From contig JABDOQ010000082.1 in assembly GCA_013043165.1 (NCBI GenBank), positions 62,001-126,000 on the forward strand: a stretch of 64,000 nt of DNA, written 5' to 3'. Shown here in pieces: positions 25,374 through 33,515 of the stretch. Positions within the stretch are counted from its first letter, which is position 1. Each line of letters starts with the position of its first letter. The stretch is from Woeseiaceae bacterium. Lineage in GTDB: Bacteria; Pseudomonadota; Gammaproteobacteria; Steroidobacterales; Woeseiaceae. The position numbers were made by a program, and so were the translations under genes. The notes under the pieces were generated by a model. It had not been told where the DNA came from. It ran no database searches and saw only the letters and a program-made list of their open reading frames with translations.

Positions 25374-27041
25374 CTAACGCCGTCGCTCTGATGCCATTGG
25401 CGATGATCGCCGCTTCGATGATCGCTCCGACTTCCTTTCCGAGCTTTGTCGTGCCGGCGCGGCGGCGGTTGTCCTGCGCTGCGGTTCGGCCCGCCTGGCC
25501 TGGCCCTGCGGTTCGGCTCGTCTCGCCTGGCGCTGTGGTTCGACCCGCCTGGCCTGGCGCTGCGGTTCGGCTCGTCTCGCCTGGCGCTGTGGTTCGGCCT
25601 GCTTGACCGGACGCCGGTGTTCAACACGGCGCGGCTGTTCAACACGGCGCGGCGTGGGATCCGGCGCAGCACGCGCGGTTTCCTGGCGACGCCGCTGCCC
25701 CGTGGCTTCAGCCCGTCGTAACTTGGGCGTCGGTTCAGAACGCCGCTTTTTGGCGTCAAGCCGACGATCCTGTGGATCCTGACTTCGGTCACGCAATTGC
25801 GGCTGCCGCAGCTGTCGGTTTGTGTTGGATCGTGTCCGTGCCGCAGCATCAGTTTGCGGCATCGCACGCGTTGACTGCTGGCGCCTGTCGATACCAGCGG
25901 TACGGCTCGCCGCTGCCGTTCGTGGTCGCTCGCGAAACAAAATCGGCTCACGGAGGACCTCACGGCGACGGGAATTGCTGCGTGCAGTCTGCTTCCGACT
26001 ATCGATCCCTCTGACGCGAGCTGTCGCGTCGTTGGTTCGAGTACTCGGGTAATGACGATTGCGAGTGACACGGCTTCTCGGAACATAGTCGCGCCTGTTG
26101 TAGCGGGGACGCCAGCGGTCACCGCCGTAGTAGCGATTCACCGTAATGTTCGCGTTACCGCCGACGTAGGTGGTGTTGTGGATGACCCTGGTCGGTCGAC
26201 GATACCACCAGCTATCCCGGTAAGAACGGCCATAATAAGGGTGTCCGTAATAGCTGTGGTGGAATACACTCAGGCTGTCGGAATACCAGCCGATCGTAAA
26301 CGCCGTCGTGACGCCCCAGAAATGCCCGCGATTAAAGGCGTGAGCCGACGAGTAAGGATAGTAATAAACCGGATACGGGCGCGGATAGTAGTAATAGACC
26401 GGGCGCGGCTGATAAACAACCACACGCTCGGGCTCATAATAAGGCACGTATATTACGTCTTCGGCAACCGGCGTAATTTCGATGACGCCCTCGCTGCGTG
26501 CTACGTTCTGGTAGGAGTCGCTTTTGAGATTGCCGGCTGCATATGCCCGGTCGCGAAATGTCTCGATCGCGCTGACCACGTCAGACTGCTGCGAGACGAC
26601 AGCCTCGCCGAGGCGCCATGTCCAGTCGATGTCGTCGTTTAGAAGTTCGACTATCTCAGGGTAATTGAGCAGTGCGACGACCGAATCATCCCATTCCGGA
26701 TCCGGTTCGAGCGACGGGTCTTTCTCGAGTGCTTCCAGGAATCGCGCCGCGTCGACGATCTGCAGAGGGTAGGCGGCCGCCGGTAGAACGATCGCCAGCA
26801 GATCATCGGGATACAGCGCGATGGGACCGACCAGTTCCTCTATTTCAACGCTCGAAAGCAACGGGATATCCTCATTGCCGGTCGCTGGCTCTGAGTATTG
26901 CTCTTCGAAAGCGCCGATGACTTCGCCGTTTTCATCCACTGGCACCTGCGCCAGTGCCGCCGCCGGCACTAGTGCCAGCAGCCAGAATGAGGCGACGGTA
27001 GTTCTTGCCAATCCGAATTTGGCGTATGGTCGGTTTTTCAT
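25374..27041 (-). CDS. DUF3300 protein with basic repeat tail
   Basis: A 555-residue exported protein. A Sec signal peptide (VASFWLLALVPAAALA) leads into the DUF3300 domain (VGPIALYPDDLLAIVLPAAAYPLQIVDAARFLE, split by variable residues) ending in VIYVPYYEPERVVVY, then a Tyr/Pro-rich stretch and about 250 residues very rich in Arg, Gln and Pro. The tail ends in five AEPQRQARR-type nonapeptides. ATG 27041 with GGGAGG just upstream is preferred over track start 27080. DUF3300 proteins are periplasmic or surface proteins of unknown role; the strongly basic tail could bind nucleic acid or anionic surface polymers (inference). Confidence 0.85.
   Translation of the reverse strand: MKNRPYAKFGLARTTVASFWLLALVPAAALAQVPVDENGEVIGAFEEQYSEPATGNEDIPLLSSVEIEELVGPIALYPDDLLAIVLPAAAYPLQIVDAARFLEALEKDPSLEPDPEWDDSVVALLNYPEIVELLNDDIDWTWRLGEAVVSQQSDVVSAIETFRDRAYAAGNLKSDSYQNVARSEGVIEITPVAEDVIYVPYYEPERVVVYQPRPVYYYYPRPYPVYYYPYSSAHAFNRGHFWGVTTAFTIGWYSDSLSVFHHSYYGHPYYGRSYRDSWWYRRPTRVIHNTTYVGGNANITVNRYYGGDRWRPRYNRRDYVPRSRVTRNRHYPSTRTNDATARVRGIDSRKQTARSNSRRREVLREPILFRERPRTAAASRTAGIDRRQQSTRAMPQTDAAARTRSNTNRQLRQPQLRDRSQDPQDRRLDAKKRRSEPTPKLRRAEATGQRRRQETARAAPDPTPRRVEQPRRVEHRRPVKQAEPQRQARRAEPQRQARRVEPQRQARRAEPQGQARRAEPQRRTTAAAPARQSSERKSERSSKRRSSPMASERRR
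25485..25610. repeat. 27-bp coding repeats, partly duplicated as 54-bp pairs
   Basis: About five 27-bp units encode the AEPQRQARR nonapeptides of the DUF3300 tail. Two consecutive 54-bp blocks beginning CTGCGGTTCGGCTCGTCTCG are nearly identical, showing recent slippage. Boundaries are approximate. Confidence 0.75.
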
Positions 27042-27164
27042 GCGGCCTCCCGGTCCATAACATCTTGCGGACCTGTCCATGTTGAGGCCAATAGTAACGC
27101 CCCCTAGCTGAACCGAGGCTTAACCGAAACGTCCCTTATCGGGCCGCTTTTGGAAACTCTGTCG

Positions 27165-27644
27165 TCAGTCGTCGCTGCCGCCCGACCAGGCAATGAATTT
27201 CCAGCCTTCGTCGGTGCGAACCAGGATGTCGGTGTATCGGCCATTGCTGGTCTCGATCTTGCCGTCCTTACTCTTGCTCTTGTTTGCGCTCGTAAACAGA
27301 TAATGCGCTATCGCGATGTCATCGTGCACGACGATCGACAGCGGGTACAATTCGTGCGCCACCATTTGGCTGACCTCGTCATTGAGGCGGTCCCACATTT
27401 TTGTGGAGGCCTTGCCCCTCGGCGCCGGCGACTCCTTGCCCCAACCCGAGAAGTCGTCTGTCAGCAATTGATCCATCCACTTCTTGTCGCCTTTTGCTTC
27501 GGCACTCCACTGTGCTTCGATTAGTGCCCAGACATCGGCCTGGTCGTCAACCGGATTGGCAGGCGTTGCCTGCGCCAGGACGCTACCGGCGGCCAACAAA
27601 AAAACACTCGTCAAAATCGTATTGAACGCGCTATAGATCTTCAT
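27165..27644 (-). CDS. secreted SnoaL/DUF4440-like (NTF2 fold) protein
   Basis: A 159-residue precursor with a Sec signal peptide (ILTSVFLLAAGSVLA). The mature part has the DUF4440/nuclear-transport-factor-2-like pattern DVWALIEAQWSAEAKGDKKWMDQLL, then DFSGWGKESP, and ends in the typical NGRYTDILVRTDEGWKFIAW. These folds bind small hydrophobic ligands and some are isomerases, but no catalytic set can be identified here. It is in the same direction as DUF3300, 123 bases upstream of its start, so the two may share a transcript. Confidence 0.82.
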   Translation of the reverse strand: MKIYSAFNTILTSVFLLAAGSVLAQATPANPVDDQADVWALIEAQWSAEAKGDKKWMDQLLTDDFSGWGKESPAPRGKASTKMWDRLNDEVSQMVAHELYPLSIVVHDDIAIAHYLFTSANKSKSKDGKIETSNGRYTDILVRTDEGWKFIAWSGGSDD

Positions 27645-27725
27645 TACTTGGAACCCCCGAGGCTATCCCTGATTTCAGTAGTGCGAGTTTAGTCGCATTG
27701 CGCCAGTTCGACAAATACACGCTGA

Positions 27726-28322
27726 CTATTCGTGTATACCGAGAACCAACGTTACCAGCTCTGAAACGACATGAGGCGTTAGTGCAGTTGTAATATCGTA
27801 CTGGTAAAGCTCATGCAGGTCGTCTTCGGCCAGGTAGTCAGGGTGATGTGTCTCTACAATAGTCGCGTATTCGAAAACCTCATCGTCTCTGACCAGCAGC
27901 AGCTGATACACATGTAGCGCAAGATTCTTCGCACCGTCGAGACACATGAGTTCGCCAATGGCTGTATCGTCCTCGGGAAGAGCAAGGCTGCCGATGTAAA
28001 CCGTCTGTTTGTGTACATCCCAGCCCTGCGACCTGAAGATGGCGCCTATCGAGTTACCGGCAAGTACTTTCGCGTGTTCCTCCCGGTAGCGATCATCAAG
28101 TTGGTCGGCAAATCTTACGACGGCGTAGGTACGACAGGTAGGGGTAAGATCTTCCAGGCTGTACAGGCTGGACCGCCGCAGTCCGGCCTCACTGGCAAGA
28201 ACCGCAATACCGTAACTGCCGAATCGTTTCTCGATCCGTTCGCTGTTGAGCAGCACAGGCTCTGTCGCGCAGGCGCTTAGCATTACGGCCGTGACGGCCG
28301 GTGGGTAAGTGGTCACTTGCAT
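27726..28322 (-). CDS. putative lipoprotein of unknown family
   Basis: Starting at ATG 28322 gives a 198-residue protein with a short signal and lipobox MLSACATEP. The remainder (LTPTCRTYAVVRFADQLDD, then QGWDVHKQTVYIGSL) looks like a compact globular domain; I do not recognise it. The longer track start at 28433 would overlap the divergent alcohol dehydrogenase gene and bury the signal peptide, so the shorter start is preferred despite a weak ribosome site. It is probably an envelope protein. Confidence 0.6.
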   Translation of the reverse strand: MQVTTYPPAVTAVMLSACATEPVLLNSERIEKRFGSYGIAVLASEAGLRRSSLYSLEDLTPTCRTYAVVRFADQLDDRYREEHAKVLAGNSIGAIFRSQGWDVHKQTVYIGSLALPEDDTAIGELMCLDGAKNLALHVYQLLLVRDDEVFEYATIVETHHPDYLAEDDLHELYQYDITTALTPHVVSELVTLVLGIHE

Positions 28323-28392
28323 TCTGGCAATAAACTGCAAAAAAGTGGGTGAACCATATACTGTGCGTAACTGGGCGTAAAGGAGTAGCGGA

Positions 28393-29412
28393 ATGCGCGC
28401 AATGGTTCTGAATTCAGGCGCTGAATTCGACAAGTCCGGCGAACCGCTCGTAATGACAGAGCTGCCGCGGCCGGTTCCCGGTGTCGGCGAGATCCTGATA
28501 CGGGTTCTGGCATGTGGCGTCTGTCATACGGAGCTCGACGAAATCGAGGGCCGAACGCCACCCAGGAAATTTCCCGTTGTTCCTGGCCACGAAATCATCG
28601 GACGAGTTGCCGAGCCTGGCCCTGAATGTAGCCGTCACAAGACCGGACAACGGGTCGGAGTTGGCTGGATTCATTCCTCCAGCGGCAGCACCGACGAAAA
28701 TATCAGTAAAGACTTTGTGGCAACGGGGCGGGACATCAATGGGGGATATGCCGAGTATGTCGTGGTACCCGAGGGCTACGCTTACCCCATACCCGCGGTA
28801 TTCAGCGACGCCGAGGCGGCGCCGTTGTTGTGCGCCGGCGCGGTCGGGCATCGCTCGCTGCGGCTGACGAATATCACGGACGGGCAGATCCTCGGCCTGA
28901 CCGGTTTTGGTGGCTCAGGTCATCTGGTACTGCAGTTGGCCAGGTACCTGTATCCCAATGGCAAAGTATTCGTGTTCGCGCGCAGCGAAACAGAACGCGC
29001 TTTTGCGGAAGAACTTGGCGCAAACTGGACTGGCGATACCGGGGAACGCCCGCCGCAAGCACCGCACGCGATCATCGACACGACGCCCGCGTGGAAGCCT
29101 GTGCTGGCGGCGCTGAAGCAGCTGCGCCCGGGTGGACGACTCGTCATCAACGCTATCCGCAAGGAAGCTGCAGACCGTCATTTGATGGCGGACATCAGCT
29201 ACGAAGACCACCTGTGGATGGAAAAGGAAATCAAGTCTGTCGCCAACGTAACTCATCGAGATATCGAGGAGTTCCTGCCCGTTGCCGCGGAAATACCGCT
29301 GCGTGTGGAGATACAGACGTATCCGCTCGAAAACGCAAACCAGGCTTTGAAGGACCTGCGGGCGGGACACGTTCGTGGCGCGAAGGTACTGACCATTTCG
29401 GACGGAGCTTGA
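28393..29412 (+). CDS. zinc-dependent alcohol dehydrogenase family protein lacking structural zinc site
   Basis: A 339-residue medium-chain dehydrogenase. The catalytic zinc ligands are present (ACGVCHTEL, VVPGHEIIG, and LLCAGAVGH). The nucleotide-binding GFGGSGHLVLQLA motif follows. The lobe that normally holds four structural-zinc cysteines reads WIHSSSGSTDENISKDF instead, with no cysteine. NAD(P)H-dependent alcohol/aldehyde conversion is expected. AAGGAG lies ten bases before ATG 28393. It is followed by the zinc-ribbon gene and may belong to the same transcription unit as queC and queE. Confidence 0.88.
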   Translation: MRAMVLNSGAEFDKSGEPLVMTELPRPVPGVGEILIRVLACGVCHTELDEIEGRTPPRKFPVVPGHEIIGRVAEPGPECSRHKTGQRVGVGWIHSSSGSTDENISKDFVATGRDINGGYAEYVVVPEGYAYPIPAVFSDAEAAPLLCAGAVGHRSLRLTNITDGQILGLTGFGGSGHLVLQLARYLYPNGKVFVFARSETERAFAEELGANWTGDTGERPPQAPHAIIDTTPAWKPVLAALKQLRPGGRLVINAIRKEAADRHLMADISYEDHLWMEKEIKSVANVTHRDIEEFLPVAAEIPLRVEIQTYPLENANQALKDLRAGHVRGAKVLTISDGA

Positions 29413-29490
29413 TCCCAGCCTCTTCGCGATCGCATCGGCGCAGCGGTGGAGACGCTATACTGGGAATTCGCTAACGATCCGGACGGTTGC

Positions 29491-29802
29491 ATGCCTCACA
29501 ATATTGCCTGTTATCGTTGCGGCGCGCCGCTTGGCGGGCTGTCGCTGCCGTTTTCGCGGCGGGATCAGTGCCCGGGCTGCAGTGCGGACTTGCATGTCTG
29601 CAAGATGTGCCTGTATTTCGATTCCGCGGTGCCGCGGCAGTGTCGCGAAGATGGCGCCGAGGATGTAACGGAGAAAGAGCGAGTGAACTTTTGCGACTGG
29701 TTCAAGCCGTCGGAATCCGCGTTCGACCCACAGCGAAGCTCGGAAGCGGACGCTGCAAGAGGCGCGCTTGACGCGTTGTTTGGCGATACCGATGACGATT
29801 AG
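29491..29802 (+). CDS. zinc-ribbon-like conserved hypothetical protein
   Basis: A 103-residue protein with paired cysteines: CYRCGAPL, DQCPGCSADLHVCKMCLYFD, then RQC and FCDWF. The pattern suggests one or two bound zinc ions. The last third is acidic and rich in Ala/Asp. ATG 29491 is chosen over track start 29446 because homologous-looking sequence begins at the first CxxC. Function unknown. The 3' end overlaps the Tat-SDR start by eleven bases, pointing to translational coupling. Confidence 0.75.
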   Translation: MPHNIACYRCGAPLGGLSLPFSRRDQCPGCSADLHVCKMCLYFDSAVPRQCREDGAEDVTEKERVNFCDWFKPSESAFDPQRSSEADAARGALDALFGDTDDD

Positions 29803-30868
29803 CCGCAGACGGTTCCTGGCGCTTGCGGGAGCGGCCGTGGCTGTTCCACCAATCTCGGGGTGTGAAAACGTCGACAGGGTTGCTGCGGCGAATGTTCCGC
29901 GCAGTCCGTTCGGTGCAGACTCGACGGCTGAGGAAGTGACGGCAGGTGTCGATCTCTCCGGCAAGTTCGCGGTTGTAACTGGCTGCACGTCCGGGATCGG
30001 TTTCGAGACCATGCGTGTGTTGGCGAAACGCGGTGCCAATGTTGTCGGTACCAGCCGTTCTCTCGAAAAGGCCGAAGCAGCCTGCAGTCGTATAGAGGGT
30101 GTCACGAGAGCCGCGCAACTTGAATTATCGGATTTCGATTCTGTCGTGGCCTGCGCGGAATCGATCCGATCCTCAACAACGCCGATCGATATTCTCGTCT
30201 GCAACGCCGGCTATCGCGGCGGCGGCAATGAGCGGCGGCTGGTCAACGGTATCGAAAAACACTTCGTTGTAAACCATCTTGGTCATTTCGTTTTGGTCAA
30301 TCGACTACTCGATTCGCTGTTGCTGGCCTCGCAGGGGAGAATTGTGGTTGTCGCCAGCCGCGCAGCCTACCGCGGTGCGCCGGCCGCAGGCATCGACTTC
30401 GACGACCTTGCTATGGCACGCAACTACACTGACTCCGCGGCCTACGGCCAGTCCAAACTGGCCAATGTTCTGTTTTCGCTGCAGCTTGCCGAGATGCTGC
30501 GCGGCAGCCGCGTCACAAGCAATTCGCTGCATCCCGGCGTCATCAATACGGATATCGACCGCAACCTCAATCCGCTGACTCGTTTCGGTTTTGGACTGCT
30601 GACAAAATTGAGCGGCAAGACACTGGAAGAAGGCGCCGCGACAAGTTGCTATGTTGCATGCAGTGACCTGCTGAGCTCTACGAGCGGCTGTTACTTCGAA
30701 GACTGCAATGCGGTTAACATTCGGGGAACAGGCCACATGCACGACAGTGCAATGGCCGAGAAACTCATGCTGGTCTCCGAGGAACTGACGGCAAAATACC
30801 TGGTTGAACCGGAGCGACCCGACTGGATTGAAGTCGAGAACGGCCAGCAATACAAGACGGACGGATAG
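29792..30868 (+). CDS. Tat-exported short-chain dehydrogenase
   Basis: A 358-residue SDR preceded by a twin-arginine signal (SRRRFLALAGAAVAVPP) that runs into ISGC, so it may be a Tat-exported lipoprotein. The Rossmann motif VVTGCTSGIG, NAG, and the active-site YGQSKLAN are all present. The domain resembles retinol-dehydrogenase/WW-oxidoreductase-type SDRs. Export by Tat is logical because the cofactor would be bound in the cytoplasm. ATG 29792 overlaps the zinc-ribbon gene; its stop overlaps the queC start (TAGTG). Substrate unknown. Confidence 0.85.
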   Translation: MTISRRRFLALAGAAVAVPPISGCENVDRVAAANVPRSPFGADSTAEEVTAGVDLSGKFAVVTGCTSGIGFETMRVLAKRGANVVGTSRSLEKAEAACSRIEGVTRAAQLELSDFDSVVACAESIRSSTTPIDILVCNAGYRGGGNERRLVNGIEKHFVVNHLGHFVLVNRLLDSLLLASQGRIVVVASRAAYRGAPAAGIDFDDLAMARNYTDSAAYGQSKLANVLFSLQLAEMLRGSRVTSNSLHPGVINTDIDRNLNPLTRFGFGLLTKLSGKTLEEGAATSCYVACSDLLSSTSGCYFEDCNAVNIRGTGHMHDSAMAEKLMLVSEELTAKYLVEPERPDWIEVENGQQYKTDG

Positions 30869-31560
30869 TGGCAGATATTCAGGCAGCAACTGATGAGTCA
30901 GCGCTTGTCGTGTTGTCCGGCGGACAGGACTCGACGACCTGTCTGTACTGGGCAATTGACCGCTTCGGGACCGCGAACGTCTACACGATGTCATTCGACT
31001 ATGGCCAGAGGCACAAAATCGAGCTTGAGTGTGCCGCCCGGATTGCAGAACACGCCTCCGTCAGCAACGTCTGCCTGCCAATCAACACGTTCGCCGCCAT
31101 CGGCGGTGACGCGCTGACCGAAAGTGATATCGCGGTTGCAAACAGCCTGTCCGCCGAAGGCGGCCTGCCGAATACATTTGTACCGGGCCGCAACCTCGTC
31201 TTTCTGACATTTGCGGCCGCCTATGCCTACCAGCGCGGCATCGAACACCTCGTGACCGGTGTTGCCCAGACAGACTACAGCGGCTACCCGGATTGTCGCG
31301 AGGATACAATTCGCGCATTGCAGCAGACGCTGCGGGCGGGTATGGAAAGCGCGATTGTCATTCACACACCATTGATGCATATGTCCAAGAAAGAGACCGT
31401 TGAATTGGCCGTGCAGTTCGGTGCGCTTCCGGCCCTGGCCCTGACGCATACCTGCTATAACGGTGAGCGTCCGCCCTGCGGTGAGTGCCCGGCTTGCCAA
31501 TTGCGCGCGAAAGGCTTCGCCGAAGCGGGAATACAGGATCCGCTGCTAGATAGCCGATGA
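30868..31560 (+). CDS. queC: 7-cyano-7-deazaguanine synthase
   Basis: A 230-residue ATP-dependent enzyme that converts 7-carboxy-7-deazaguanine to preQ0, in the pathway to queuosine tRNA modification. The PP-loop LSGGQDSTT lies at residues 16-24. The C-terminal zinc cluster CYNGERPPCGECPACQLR is complete. GTG 30868 overlaps the SDR stop (TAGTG) and queE overlaps its stop (ATGA), so three genes are coupled. The aspartate normally written SGGxDS is retained. Confidence 0.95.
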   Translation: MADIQAATDESALVVLSGGQDSTTCLYWAIDRFGTANVYTMSFDYGQRHKIELECAARIAEHASVSNVCLPINTFAAIGGDALTESDIAVANSLSAEGGLPNTFVPGRNLVFLTFAAAYAYQRGIEHLVTGVAQTDYSGYPDCREDTIRALQQTLRAGMESAIVIHTPLMHMSKKETVELAVQFGALPALALTHTCYNGERPPCGECPACQLRAKGFAEAGIQDPLLDSR

Positions 31561-32201
31561 CCTACTCGGTTAAAGAAATCTACTACACCTTGCAGGGGGA
31601 GGGCGCGCAGACTGGCCGCCCGGCCGTGTTCCTCCGGTTTGCCGGCTGTAATCTCTGGTCAGGAAGGGAGGTTCATCGCAAGGACGCCGTCTGCCGGTTC
31701 TGTGACACCGATTTTGTCGGCACGGACGGGCCCGGGGGCGGCAAGTTCGAAACCGCCGACGACCTTGCTGCGGCCGTGCGCCGCGCGTGGCCGCAGGCGT
31801 CGATATCCGCTTCGCCGTACGTGGTTTGCACGGGCGGCGAGCCTTTATTGCAGCTGGATCGCGCGGCAATCGAAGCGCTGCACAGCGCGGGCTTCGAGAT
31901 CGGCGTTGAGACGAACGGTACACTGGTCGCGCCCGCAGGTATCGACTGGCTGTGCGTGAGCCCAAAAGGACGTGCGCCGGTACTACAGACTTCGGGCGAC
32001 GAGCTAAAACTCGTGTATCCACAAGCGGAACCCGAGGCCCAGCCAGGCTTGTTTGCGCACATGGGTTTCAGGCATTTTTTTCTGCAACCGCTGGACAGTT
32101 CCGAACGGGATGCGAACACGCAGAGTGTAATTGACTATTGCCTGCGGCACCCACAGTGGAAACTGAGCTTGCAGACACACAAAATCATCGGGATCGACTA
32201 G
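31557..32201 (+). CDS. queE: 7-carboxy-7-deazaguanine synthase
   Basis: A 214-residue radical-SAM enzyme making 7-carboxy-7-deazaguanine from 6-carboxytetrahydropterin. The iron-sulfur cysteines are spaced C-x14-C-x2-C (GCNLWSGREVHRKDAVCRFC), the expanded cluster known from the Burkholderia-type QueE rather than CxxxCxxC. The N-terminus YSVKEIYYTLQGEG and CTGGEPLLQ are diagnostic. It overlaps queC by four bases. QueD and the later QueF/Tgt enzymes are not in this window. Confidence 0.95.
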   Translation: MTYSVKEIYYTLQGEGAQTGRPAVFLRFAGCNLWSGREVHRKDAVCRFCDTDFVGTDGPGGGKFETADDLAAAVRRAWPQASISASPYVVCTGGEPLLQLDRAAIEALHSAGFEIGVETNGTLVAPAGIDWLCVSPKGRAPVLQTSGDELKLVYPQAEPEAQPGLFAHMGFRHFFLQPLDSSERDANTQSVIDYCLRHPQWKLSLQTHKIIGID

Positions 32202-32203
32202 GC

Positions 32204-32605
32204 ATGAATCATCGCATCGGGCGGGTTCTGTTTGCTTTGTTTGTTGGGCTCGCCGTAGCGGTTGTTTCATTCAAGTGGATTACAGATCCCGCCCCTCGTG
32301 CGGAACGCGCACGCGAAGAGCAGGTGGTGCAGATGTCGCGATCGTTGCTTGCTTCGGTCGTTGAATCGGATTCACTCGAGATCGTTGATCCCCTGGCACC
32401 CAATCGCAAAGTCGGAAAAGTTTATGTGTTTGCGGAAACGCCTGGCTGGGCTGTATCAGGTTACTACCGGCGCAGCGACGGAGATCGCTGGCACCCCTAC
32501 CTGATGAATCTTACTGAAACCCTCGAGCTGGACCGCCTCAAAGTTCAGGATGAAGCGCTGGCCGAGCCAGCGGCCGCCGATCCGAGGCTCGAGATCAGTC
32601 AGTAG
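32204..32605 (+). CDS. 133-aa single-pass membrane protein, unknown
   Basis: ATG 32204, two bases after the queE stop, is preferred over track start 32138. One N-terminal helix (RVLFALFVGLAVAVVSFKW) anchors a soluble domain with alternating strands (VGKVYVFAETPGWAVSGYYRRSDGD) that I do not recognise. It is probably periplasmic and co-transcribed with queCE. Its last eleven bases overlap the end of the convergent membrane protein gene. Confidence 0.65.
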   Translation: MNHRIGRVLFALFVGLAVAVVSFKWITDPAPRAERAREEQVVQMSRSLLASVVESDSLEIVDPLAPNRKVGKVYVFAETPGWAVSGYYRRSDGDRWHPYLMNLTETLELDRLKVQDEALAEPAAADPRLEISQ

Positions 32606-33434
32606 CAGCGGCTTCGAGGGCCTGCTGTTCCTCCTGTCGCCATTCGAAAACGTTGAGCTCGATAAAGACAAAGGCCACAAGCCACAGGAAGGCGTCCCAG
32701 AAATCGACAAAGTCACCATTAAGGCCCCAATAGACAGCTGCGAGCAGCAGCAGCGAATACAGCGCGAATTTGGCGATCGTGCTTAATCGAAGCGCCAGTC
32801 CCTCGTAACGGTCATGTTCCTGCAAGCGCACGTCAATTTCGAGTATCAGCACTACGAGCAGCCATACTCCCGCATTTATGACGTCTACCCAGGCCAGGTA
32901 TCGAATGTCCCTCAATCCCTGGGCATCCGCGACCGCCATCATGTCCCTGAACTGGTAAAAAACCGACGCATCGGTCAGCTTGGCGCAGTTCGCAGCATTC
33001 AGAGCCACATACTCATCGAGTGTAGCCGCCCAGGACCAGGGCTCCGGTAACAGCGAACAGATGTCTGTGACACCAGAGAGCCTGGTGGATTCGTATAGAT
33101 AGGCCAGGTTCGCGATGTAACCGTAGAATGCGTATACGATAAACGCATAACACAGCGCCCGCAGTCCGTGCAGGCTCCAGGTAACGCCTCTCGTGAACTG
33201 CTGGTCATCCAGGACGTAGGTTTCGAGCTCGAACATGAGCAACAGGACAACCCACGCAGCCGTGTCGATAGTAGCGGAATAGGCCTCGATCAGATCGGCG
33301 AAATCGATACCGTTGGCAAACTGCAGCGCGGCCGCTGTCGACTCCTCGGCGTAAAACCAGTACACGTTCATCGCCAAAAGCACGTAAACCGTATACTTGA
33401 AAGCCTGGAAAAATCTTCGGCTGCTGATCGTCAA
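32595..33434 (-). CDS. multi-pass membrane protein, unknown family
   Basis: A 279-residue protein with about six hydrophobic segments (FKYTVYVLLAMNVYWFY, AWVVLLLMFELETYV, LRALCYAFIVYAFYGYIA, INAGVWLLVVLILEIDV, FALYSLLLLAAVYW, AFLWLVAFVFIELNVF). Acidic residues occur within or beside the helices, resembling membrane proteins of unknown function in marine gammaproteobacteria. No motif allows a role to be assigned. It is monocistronic on this strand and overlaps the convergent 133-aa gene by eleven bases. Confidence 0.7.
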   Translation of the reverse strand: MTISSRRFFQAFKYTVYVLLAMNVYWFYAEESTAAALQFANGIDFADLIEAYSATIDTAAWVVLLLMFELETYVLDDQQFTRGVTWSLHGLRALCYAFIVYAFYGYIANLAYLYESTRLSGVTDICSLLPEPWSWAATLDEYVALNAANCAKLTDASVFYQFRDMMAVADAQGLRDIRYLAWVDVINAGVWLLVVLILEIDVRLQEHDRYEGLALRLSTIAKFALYSLLLLAAVYWGLNGDFVDFWDAFLWLVAFVFIELNVFEWRQEEQQALEAAATD

Positions 33435-33515
33435 GAATTCACTCCGGGGGCGGGTCGCACGATTCTATGACTCCGGAATCTCGATTGGCAATCGAATCGG
33501 GCAGGCGGGTTTGCT

